Shown: one piece after another, positions 23,711-31,180 of the stretch
Layout of the letters: the number at the start of each line of letters is the position of its first letter
Numbering within the stretch: the stretch's first letter is position 1
Origin: Lachnospiraceae bacterium
GTDB taxonomy: Bacteria > Bacillota > Clostridia > Lachnospirales > Lachnospiraceae
Direction: 5' to 3'
Length of the DNA stretch: 64,000 bases
Assembly: GCA_015057525.1 (NCBI GenBank)
Contig: SVEE01000001.1
Coordinates: 248,001 to 312,000 of the forward strand
The notes under the pieces: generated by a model
Told to the model about the DNA's origin: nothing
What the model saw: the letters and a program-made list of their open reading frames with translations, nothing else
Databases searched by the model: none
Position numbers and translations under genes: made by a program

Positions 23711-25501
23711 TTGGCAAGGAAGATTGTAATAACTCCTTTTACCAAAATGCAAAGGGGAAGATTATCCTTATTTACATTTATAGTTTGCTTGGTAATATGT
23801 GTGCTGGTAACAAGGCTTACAATGCTTATGCTTGTTGCATCAGAGGAATATAACAGGAAGGCTATTGAAGTTCAGGAAAGAAACAGAAGTATTAAAGCAC
23901 CAAGAGGTGTTATATACGATAGAAACGGTGTGGTTATTGCCGGAAATGAGGCAGTGTGTACCATATCAGTTATACATAGTCAGATAAAAGATCCCGAAAC
24001 GGTTATTAAAGTTTTGTCAGATAAGCTTGATATAGACGAGGCTACCGTTAGGAAAAAGGTTGAAAAAATAAGCTCAAGGGAAAATATAAAAAGTAATGTA
24101 AGTATTGAACTTGGCAATGAAATTAGAAATATGAATCTTGCCGGTGTTATGGTTGATGAGGATTACAAAAGGTATTATCCATACAGCACTTTGGCATCTA
24201 AGGTAATAGGTTTTACAGGTTCAGATAATCAAGGAATTATAGGACTTGAAGTTAAGTATGATGAAATACTTATGGGTAAAAATGGTAGTATTGACACCCT
24301 GACAGATGCAGCAGGAAGAGAAGTTGAAGATGCTGCTGAAACGAGAACGGAACCTATTCCAGGTAATAATTTGGTTACAACAATTGATGTTAACATACAA
24401 ACATATATTGAACAAAAAGCCATGGAGGTTTTGAAGGCTAAGAATGCTAACAGAGTGTGCATTATAGTGATGAATCCGCAAAATGGTGAGATTCTTGCCT
24501 TGGCAGATGTTCCGGAATACGATTTAAACAATCCTTTCCGGCTTAACTACGAGGTGCCTGAGGGAACAGAGGTCACATTGGATATGCTTAATGCAATGTG
24601 GAGAAACTTTTGTATAAATGACACCTATGAACCAGGCTCCACATTTAAAATTATAACTGCCTCGGCGGCTTTTGAAAAAGGTGTTTTAAATGTAGAAGAT
24701 TCCTTTTATTGCCCAGGATATAGACTTGTGGGTGATAGAAGAATAAAATGCCACAAGGTTATTGGCCATGGTTCAGAAACCTTCAGGGAGGGAATAATGA
24801 ATTCCTGCAATCCTGTGTTTATGGATATAGTGGCTAGGGTAGGAGTGGCAGATTTCTATAATACCTTAGAGCAACTTGGCTTGTTTGAAAAAACTGGTGT
24901 TGACTTACCGGGAGAAGCTGGTTCTATATTTCACTTAGAAGAAAATGTAGGTGAGGTTGAGTTAGCCACAATGGCATTTGGTCAATCCTTTCAGATAACA
25001 CCTTTACAGCTTATGAGAGCCGTGGCTGCTGTAGTTAACGGTGGAAGACTTGTAACACCACATTTTGGATTATATGTAACAGATAATAACAATAACATTA
25101 TAGATAAATTAGATTATCAGGAGGAAGAGTCGTATATAAGTGAGGAAACCTCTGAGATAATGAAAACCCTTTTAGAAGATGTAGTGTCTGAGGGGACAGG
25201 AAAAAATGCTTATGTAGAAGGGTATTCCATAGGTGGAAAAACTGCTACAAGCGAAAAACTTCCTAGAAGCAGTAACAAATACATTTCCTCTTTTATAGGT
25301 TTTGCCCCTGCTGAAAATCCGGAAGTTTTAACTTTAATCTTGATTGATGAGCCAGAAGGGGTGTATTATGGTGGAACTATAGCCGCCCCAGTGGTTGGAG
25401 ATATATATGAAAATATTTTGCCTTATTTAGGGGTAGATAGGAGCGAGACTTCTGAAGATGAGGATGTGGAAACAACTTATTTTCAGGATACAGTTTTTTA
25501 A
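23711..25501 (+). CDS. Class B penicillin-binding protein, second copy (SpoVD-like)
   Basis: A 596-residue transpeptidase with a membrane anchor at about 18-38, a pedestal domain beginning RSIKAPRGVIYDRNG, and a transpeptidase domain. Its motifs are EPGSTFKIITA (SxxK), MNSCNPVFMD (SxN) and KTATSEKLPR, where KTG is replaced by KTA. The start is taken as TTG at 23711, with GGGTGA upstream; no in-frame ATG occurs before residue 13. It lies 93 bp after the first PBP and is only moderately similar to it, so this is an old duplication. It may be the SpoVD-like (spore cortex) or the division enzyme. Confidence 0.9.
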   Translation: MARKIVITPFTKMQRGRLSLFTFIVCLVICVLVTRLTMLMLVASEEYNRKAIEVQERNRSIKAPRGVIYDRNGVVIAGNEAVCTISVIHSQIKDPETVIKVLSDKLDIDEATVRKKVEKISSRENIKSNVSIELGNEIRNMNLAGVMVDEDYKRYYPYSTLASKVIGFTGSDNQGIIGLEVKYDEILMGKNGSIDTLTDAAGREVEDAAETRTEPIPGNNLVTTIDVNIQTYIEQKAMEVLKAKNANRVCIIVMNPQNGEILALADVPEYDLNNPFRLNYEVPEGTEVTLDMLNAMWRNFCINDTYEPGSTFKIITASAAFEKGVLNVEDSFYCPGYRLVGDRRIKCHKVIGHGSETFREGIMNSCNPVFMDIVARVGVADFYNTLEQLGLFEKTGVDLPGEAGSIFHLEENVGEVELATMAFGQSFQITPLQLMRAVAAVVNGGRLVTPHFGLYVTDNNNNIIDKLDYQEEESYISEETSEIMKTLLEDVVSEGTGKNAYVEGYSIGGKTATSEKLPRSSNKYISSFIGFAPAENPEVLTLILIDEPEGVYYGGTIAAPVVGDIYENILPYLGVDRSETSEDEDVETTYFQDTVF

Positions 25502-25531
25502 AAAAGACTTATGAGATAAAGGAGCATGAAC

Positions 25532-26485
25532 ATGATTAGAAATGACATTATTTTACCTATTTTAATTGCTTTTGGTATAAGTGTATTACTTAGTCCGATT
25601 ATTATACCATTCCTTAAAAAATTGAAATTTGGACAGTTTGTAAGAGACGATGGTCCTGAATCTCATCTTAAAAAGTCAGGTACTCCTACAATGGGAGGCT
25701 TGATTATATTATTTAGTATTGTAATAACTTCTTTGTTTTATATAAAGGAATACCCACAGATTATACCTGTGCTTTTTGCAACTCTTGGATTTGGCCTTGT
25801 TGGATTTCTTGACGATTACATTAAGGTCGTAATGAAGCGTTCTATGGGACTTAGAGCTTGGCAAAAAATGCTTGGACAGATTGTGGTGACTGGCGTATTT
25901 GCATATTATATTCATGCACATACAAATCTAGGAACAGATATTATGATTCCTTTTATGGATAAGACTATTGATCTTGGTTGGGTTTACTATCCACTCATGT
26001 TTATTGTTATTCTTGGAACAGTTAACGGTGCAAACTTCACAGATGGTCTCGATGGTCTTGCATCATCAGTAACAGTTTTGATAGCTACATTCTTTACAGT
26101 TGTAGCCATAGGTTTTGGCTCAGGAGTTGCACCTATTACATGTGCAACAGTGGGAAGCCTTTTGGGATTCCTTGTGTATAATGTATATCCTGCCAGAGTG
26201 TTTATGGGAGATACAGGTTCCCTTGCTTTAGGTGGATTTGTAGCATCTACAGCATATGTGTTAAAAATGCCGATTATTATTTTACTTGTAGCCTTCATAT
26301 ATTTTGCAGAGGTTCTTTCTGTAATTATACAGGTACTTTACTACAAGAAAACTAAGAAGAGATTTTTCAAGATGGCACCAATTCATCATCATTTTGAATT
26401 GTCAGGATGGCCAGAGACAAAGGTAGTTTCTATTTTTTCTATTGTAACAGCGATACTTTGTTTTATTGGTATGCTTGCTATTTAA
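25532..26485 (+). CDS. mraY: Phospho-N-acetylmuramoyl-pentapeptide transferase
   Basis: A 317-residue integral membrane enzyme with about ten helices. Signatures are TPTMGGLIIL, GFLDDYIKV (catalytic Asp pair), NFTDGLDGLAS, VFMGDTGSLALGG and the HHH loop APIHHHFELSGW. It transfers phospho-MurNAc-pentapeptide to undecaprenyl phosphate, giving lipid I. Two ATGs are 6 nt apart (25526 and 25532). AAGGAG is 7 nt before the second and only 1 nt before the first, so 25532 is chosen. It lies 30 bp after the second PBP. Confidence 0.97.
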   Translation: MIRNDIILPILIAFGISVLLSPIIIPFLKKLKFGQFVRDDGPESHLKKSGTPTMGGLIILFSIVITSLFYIKEYPQIIPVLFATLGFGLVGFLDDYIKVVMKRSMGLRAWQKMLGQIVVTGVFAYYIHAHTNLGTDIMIPFMDKTIDLGWVYYPLMFIVILGTVNGANFTDGLDGLASSVTVLIATFFTVVAIGFGSGVAPITCATVGSLLGFLVYNVYPARVFMGDTGSLALGGFVASTAYVLKMPIIILLVAFIYFAEVLSVIIQVLYYKKTKKRFFKMAPIHHHFELSGWPETKVVSIFSIVTAILCFIGMLAI

Positions 26486-26498
26486 CAGGAGGAACACT

Positions 26499-27857
26499 AT
26501 GTTTGATAAAAAAGTATTAGTTGCAGGAAGTGGAAAGAGTGGCTTGTGTGCATCAGCTCTTCTTGCAAGAAATGGTGAAAAGGTTATTCTTTTTGATGAG
26601 AACAAGAATCTTAAGCCTGAAGATGTTCTAGCTAAAATTGAGGATGTAGAAAATAAAGATAATATAGAAGTATATATTGGTGAATTAACTGATGAAATAA
26701 TATCACAGTGTAGCATTATGGTTATAAGCCCTGGTATTCCTGTGGATGCTAAATTTGCATTAAAAGTAAAAGAAGCAGGACTTCCAATATGGAGTGAAAT
26801 AGAGCTTGCATACAATTATGAAAAAGGTGTTGTGGCAGCTATCACTGGAACAAACGGAAAAACAACCACCACTACATTAGTGGGAGAGATTATAAAAGCG
26901 TGGAATGAGGAAACTTATGTGGTAGGTAACATAGGTATACCTTATACAAAGCTTTCAGATGGAACAACTGATAAGTCTGTGACAGTTGCAGAAATAAGTA
27001 GCTTTCAGCTTGAGACAATAGTTTCATTTAAACCACATGTGAGCGCTATTCTTAATGTGACACCTGATCACTTAGACAGACATTATACATTTGAAAATTA
27101 TGCAAAGTGTAAGCTTGATATAACAAAGAATCAGACAAAAGATGATTATGCAGTTTTGAATTATGATGACCCAGAAACTATGAAGCTTGCAGATAAAATT
27201 GAGGCTAAAAAGATATATTTTAGTAGAGAGAAGCTTCTTGATGAAGGCGTGTTTGTAGAAGATGGGAAGATTGTAATTAAGGAAGCTGACAATAAGATAA
27301 ATGTGTTATCTCTTGCAGATATTAAACTTTTGGGAACACACAATACTGAAAATGTCTTAGCTGCAGTTGCAGTGTCATATTACATGGGGGTTCCTGTGGA
27401 TGTCATTGAAAAAGTATGTGTAGAATTTAAGGGTGTTGAACACAGAATCGAGTACGTTAAGACTGTAAATGGTGTAGCATATTATAATGATTCAAAGGGA
27501 ACAAACCCTGATGCGGCAATAAAAGCAATAAAAGCAATGACAACCACTACTTTACTTATAGGTGGTGGATATGACAAACAGTCATCTTATGATGAATGGA
27601 TAGAGGCTTTTGATAACAAGGTCAAGTATCTTGTTTTACTTGGGCAAACAGCTAAGAATATAACAGAATGTGCCCATGGACACGGATTTACAAAGACTAT
27701 AACAGTGGAGTCCCTTAAGGATGCTGTAAAGTTTTGTTATGAGAATGCTCAGCCTGGAGATGCAGTTTTACTTTCACCGGCATGTGCAAGCTGGGGAATG
27801 TTTGAGAACTATGAGCAAAGAGGTAATATGTTCAAAGAATATGTAAGAGAACTATAG
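26499..27857 (+). CDS. murD: UDP-N-acetylmuramoylalanine-D-glutamate ligase
   Basis: A 452-residue Mur ligase. It has the N-terminal Rossmann region (KVLVAGSGKSGLCASALL), the ATP loop ITGTNGKTTTTTL at about 113-125, VAEISSFQLE, NVTPDHLDRH, the central EHRIEYVKTVNGVAYYNDSK and the C-terminal LLSPACASWGMFENYEQRG. This set is characteristic of MurD, which adds D-Glu to UDP-MurNAc-L-Ala. The frame opens 11 codons earlier inside mraY, but AGGAGGA is 6 nt before the ATG at 26499. Confidence 0.97.
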   Translation: MFDKKVLVAGSGKSGLCASALLARNGEKVILFDENKNLKPEDVLAKIEDVENKDNIEVYIGELTDEIISQCSIMVISPGIPVDAKFALKVKEAGLPIWSEIELAYNYEKGVVAAITGTNGKTTTTTLVGEIIKAWNEETYVVGNIGIPYTKLSDGTTDKSVTVAEISSFQLETIVSFKPHVSAILNVTPDHLDRHYTFENYAKCKLDITKNQTKDDYAVLNYDDPETMKLADKIEAKKIYFSREKLLDEGVFVEDGKIVIKEADNKINVLSLADIKLLGTHNTENVLAAVAVSYYMGVPVDVIEKVCVEFKGVEHRIEYVKTVNGVAYYNDSKGTNPDAAIKAIKAMTTTTLLIGGGYDKQSSYDEWIEAFDNKVKYLVLLGQTAKNITECAHGHGFTKTITVESLKDAVKFCYENAQPGDAVLLSPACASWGMFENYEQRGNMFKEYVREL

Positions 27858-27870
27858 GGGTGTGATATCA

Positions 27871-29037
27871 GTGGATAGAACTTCACAAGAAATATCAGAA
27901 TCATCAGGTAGAAGAAAAAAAGAAAGCTTTTGGGTGAGCGGTGGATATTTTGATTATCAAATATTGTTCATACTGATTGTTTTGGTTTTGTTCGGAATAC
28001 TTATGGTTTTTAGTTCAAGTTCATATAGAGCGGTAATAAATGGAGTAGATAGTGCATACTACGCAAGACGACAGGCTATATTTGCCCTGCTTGGATTTGT
28101 GGCAATGATGATAGTGTCTAAGGTGAATTACAAATTCTTTCAGCATTTTTCTGTATTGCTTATTTACATATCTATAGCTTTATCCATAGTGGTATTGGTT
28201 ATAGGAACAGCTAGCAACGGTGCAACAAGATGGATTCCAATAGGACCGATTCATTTTCAGCCTTCTGAGATAGCGAAACCGGCAATTATAATATATGTAG
28301 CTCATGCCTGTGTTAAACAGTCTAGACTTTTAAATAATCTGCTTGGTATAGCAAAGATGTGTGCATTACCACTTATTGCTATCGTTTTCATAGCATCTGA
28401 AAATCTTAGTACAGCGGTTGTATGTTTTGCGATTATGTTTATTATTGTGTTTGTTGCAAGCCCTAGATTCTGGAATCTTGTTGGCCTTTTTGTAGGCGGT
28501 GTTGCAGCAGCTATTCTTGCCATAACAACAGTTGGCTATAGAGGTGCCAGAATTGATGCATGGCTTAATCCGGAAACAAGTGAAAATGGTTTCCAGACAA
28601 TGCAGTCCTTATATGCTATTGGTTCAGGTGGATTATTTGGTAAAGGTCTTGGACAGAGTATACAAAAGATGGGATTTTTACCTGAGCCTCACAATGATAT
28701 GATTTTCTCTGTTATATGTGAGGAATTAGGCTTGTTTGGAGCTATAGGTGTAATTCTTTTGTTTGCCTTTTTAATATACAGATGTAGATACATAGCAAAC
28801 AATGCAGCTGACAGCTTTGGTGGTCTTATTGTTACAGGTGTAATAGCGCATATTGCTATTCAGATGATTATAAATGTAGCCGTAGTAACAAATACTATTC
28901 CGAACACAGGTGTTACTCTTCCTTTTGTTAGTTATGGTGGAACTTCACTTGTATTTATGATGATAGAAATAGGAATGGTGTTATCTGTATCAAGACAAAT
29001 TAGACCATATGAGAAGAAAATAGCGAAAGAGATGTGA
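27871..29037 (+). CDS. ftsW: Septal peptidoglycan polymerase FtsW
   Basis: A 388-residue SEDS-family membrane protein with about ten helices. Landmarks are GILMVFSSSSYRAV, YYARRQAIFALLGF, GATRWIPIGPIHFQPSEIAKP (quoted in part), LPEPHNDMIFSVICEELG and the C-terminal VSYGGTSLVFMM. FtsW polymerises lipid II and works with a class B PBP, two of which are encoded upstream. AGGGG is 10 nt before the GTG at 27871, but only 1 nt before the earlier GTG at 27862, so the later GTG is preferred. It begins 13 bp after murD and overlaps ftsQ by one base. Confidence 0.93.
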   Translation: MDRTSQEISESSGRRKKESFWVSGGYFDYQILFILIVLVLFGILMVFSSSSYRAVINGVDSAYYARRQAIFALLGFVAMMIVSKVNYKFFQHFSVLLIYISIALSIVVLVIGTASNGATRWIPIGPIHFQPSEIAKPAIIIYVAHACVKQSRLLNNLLGIAKMCALPLIAIVFIASENLSTAVVCFAIMFIIVFVASPRFWNLVGLFVGGVAAAILAITTVGYRGARIDAWLNPETSENGFQTMQSLYAIGSGGLFGKGLGQSIQKMGFLPEPHNDMIFSVICEELGLFGAIGVILLFAFLIYRCRYIANNAADSFGGLIVTGVIAHIAIQMIINVAVVTNTIPNTGVTLPFVSYGGTSLVFMMIEIGMVLSVSRQIRPYEKKIAKEM

Positions 29038-29744
29038 TGCTTATGAAAAAAAGGATAATCTTAGTAATAGCATTAGTGATTATTTTTGCGGGCATCATAT
29101 ATGTAAATACATTTAATCTCAAGGAGATTAAGGTGTCTGGGTGCGAGCTTTCTAGTTCGGAGGATGTAATCAGTGCGGTGGAAGCACAAAGCTTTGCTAA
29201 CAACACTATTATGCTATATTTGGCTAATAAATTTAGTCCAATAGATGATATACCTTTTGTTGAGAAAATAGATATAGAATTTTTATCTAAGAATGTTATA
29301 TCGGTCACAGTATACGAAAAATCCATGGCAGGATGTATTGAGTACATGGATGGGTACGTATATTTTGATAAAGATGGAGTAATTTTAGAAGCTTCATCAG
29401 AAATGCTGGAAGGCATACCTTGTATAAAGGGTCTCAACTATAGTCAGTGGGAGGTTGGAGAAAAACTTCCTATAGACGATGAAAGTAAATTTCAATCCAT
29501 ACTTTCTATAACTCAGTTGATTGAAAAATACGAGTTAGATATTGATGGAATAAAGTTTACAGCAGAAAATGAGATAATACTTATACATGAGAAGATTACC
29601 ATTGAACTTGGAGAGGGGGAATATCTTGCAATCCAGATGATGAATCTGGGAAGTATACTGGAGGGTCTGGAGGGACAGGAAGGTACACTGTATATGAAAG
29701 ATTTTAATTCTGAAAATGCTACAGCAAGTTTTAGTAAGAAATAA
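29037..29744 (+). CDS. ftsQ: Cell division protein FtsQ/DivIB
   Basis: A 235-residue bitopic protein. One helix lies near residues 6-23, followed by a POTRA domain (FNLKEIKVSGCELSSSEDV) and a beta-domain with the typical VYEKSMAGCIEYMDGYVYFD region. It stabilises the FtsL/FtsB complex. The ATG at 29037 overlaps the ftsW stop in TGATG, implying translational coupling; another ATG two codons later is possible. It is the last gene before the ftsZ promoter. Confidence 0.85.
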   Translation: MLMKKRIILVIALVIIFAGIIYVNTFNLKEIKVSGCELSSSEDVISAVEAQSFANNTIMLYLANKFSPIDDIPFVEKIDIEFLSKNVISVTVYEKSMAGCIEYMDGYVYFDKDGVILEASSEMLEGIPCIKGLNYSQWEVGEKLPIDDESKFQSILSITQLIEKYELDIDGIKFTAENEIILIHEKITIELGEGEYLAIQMMNLGSILEGLEGQEGTLYMKDFNSENATASFSKK

Positions 29745-29755
29745 TCAAAAATATG

Positions 29756-29784
29756 TTGATATTTTGGTGAAAAAATTATATTAT
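29756..29784 (+). promoter_or_regulatory. Sigma-A promoter for ftsZ
   Basis: TTGATA (29756-29761), 17 bp, TATTAT (29779-29784), in the 124-bp spacer between ftsQ and ftsZ. The leader of about 78 nt contains no obvious stem-loop. Confidence 0.8.
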
Positions 29785-29868
29785 ATAAGTAATAATGCAA
29801 CATTGTGGGTAAGTCTGTGAATAAACAGCTTAATTTAATAATGAAATACATTGAAGGAGGAAGAAACC

Positions 29869-31101
29869 TTGCTTGAAATAAAATCAAACGACGAAAAAAA
29901 CCCTGCAAGAATCCTTGTGATTGGTGTAGGTGGAGCTGGTAACAATGCAGTAAACAGAATGATCGATGAGAATGTGGAAGGTGTAGAGCTTATAGCTATT
30001 AACACTGATAAGCAGATATTATCGCAGAGTAGAGCTACTACTAAGATTCAGATTGGTGAGAAGCTTACTAAGGGACTCGGTGCAGGTGCTAAGCCTGAGA
30101 TCGGTGCTAGTGCGGTTGAAGAGAATAGAGAAGAGATTACTGATATCATGAAGGATGCTAATATGGTATTCGTTACTTGTGGTATGGGTGGTGGTACAGG
30201 AACAGGTGCCGCTCCAGTAGTTGCTGAGATAGCAAGAAATCTTGGTATACTTACTGTAGGTGTTGTAACAAGACCTTTCTCATTCGAGGGTAAGCCTCGT
30301 ATGAATAATGCCATTAATGGTATTGCTAAACTTAAAGAGAACGTTGATACACTTATCGTTATTCCTAACGACAAGTTATTACAGATATGTGATAAGCGTA
30401 CAAGTATTCCTGAAGCATTAAAGAAGGCTGATGAGGTTCTTCAGCAGGGTGTTCAGGGTGTAACTGACCTTATCAATAAGCCAGGTCTTATCAACCTCGA
30501 CTTTGCTGATATTCAGACAGTAATGAGAGATAAGGGTGTTGCTCATATCGGTATCGGTAGAGCAAGTGGCGATAATAAAGCAGTTGATGCAATCAAGAAT
30601 GCTATGGACAGCCCATTACTTGAAACTACAGTTACAGGTGCTACAGATATCATCGTTAACTTCTCTGGTAATATTGGTATTGTTGAAGCATATGATGCTA
30701 TTACATACCTTACAGAGGTTGCAGGAGATGGAGCTAATATCATCTTCGGTACAGTTGACAACGATGTTATGGGTGAAGATGTATGTATTACTATTATTGC
30801 TACAGGTATTGAAGACAATGCAACAGGAGCTACAGTTTCATCGTCTAACTCAGTTTCGATGCCAGGCTCAAGTGTTAAGGCTCAGAATAAGGTTTCTTCA
30901 GTTAAGACTCCAACATATTCGGGACAGCCTTTATCAAGTGCAACTTCTTCGTCAGCTAAACCATCATTTATTGGTTCAACTGCTAAACCTGCTGGTATTA
31001 ACCCAGAGCTTACAAGCAGTGCAAAGCCAGCACCAGTTAAGCCACAGAACAATGCTGCGGCAGCTGGAATTAAGATTCCTGACTTCTTAAAGAGAGGTTA
31101 A
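29869..31101 (+). CDS. ftsZ: Cell division GTPase FtsZ
   Basis: A 410-residue tubulin homologue. It has [15 protein letters not shown] near the N-terminus, the tubulin signature [27 protein letters not shown] and the T7-loop region. A Ser/Ala/Pro-rich linker of about 80 residues follows from about residue 320, and the C-terminal partner-binding tail is IKIPDFLKR. It forms the Z ring. The start is TTG at 29869, 8 nt after AGGAGG; the frame opens six codons earlier at a TTG within that ribosome site. Codon use is noticeably more biased than in its neighbours, as expected for high expression. ftsA is not present next to it. Confidence 0.97.
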   Translation: MLEIKSNDEKNPARILVIGVGGAGNNAVNRMIDENVEGVELIAINTDKQILSQSRATTKIQIGEKLTKGLGAGAKPEIGASAVEENREEITDIMKDANMVFVTCGMGGGTGTGAAPVVAEIARNLGILTVGVVTRPFSFEGKPRMNNAINGIAKLKENVDTLIVIPNDKLLQICDKRTSIPEALKKADEVLQQGVQGVTDLINKPGLINLDFADIQTVMRDKGVAHIGIGRASGDNKAVDAIKNAMDSPLLETTVTGATDIIVNFSGNIGIVEAYDAITYLTEVAGDGANIIFGTVDNDVMGEDVCITIIATGIEDNATGATVSSSNSVSMPGSSVKAQNKVSSVKTPTYSGQPLSSATSSSAKPSFIGSTAKPAGINPELTSSAKPAPVKPQNNAAAAGIKIPDFLKRG

Positions 31102-31116
31102 TTTATAAGGATTTTT

Positions 31117-31155
31117 AGGCGTGTTGCACCTTTAGGGTGCAACAGGCCTTTTATT
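31117..31155 (+). terminator. Intrinsic terminator after ftsZ
   Basis: A 14-bp stem with one mismatch (31117-31130 with 31136-31149), a 5-nt loop and a T-rich tail end the dcw cluster. Confidence 0.85.
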
Positions 31156-31180
31156 ATTACAAGGAGAAAAGGAGAGAGAT

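Noticed and set aside
30536-31090. 184-codon frame within ftsZ
   Set aside because: Plus-strand shadow in another frame of ftsZ, Leu/Gln-rich because of ftsZ codon bias.
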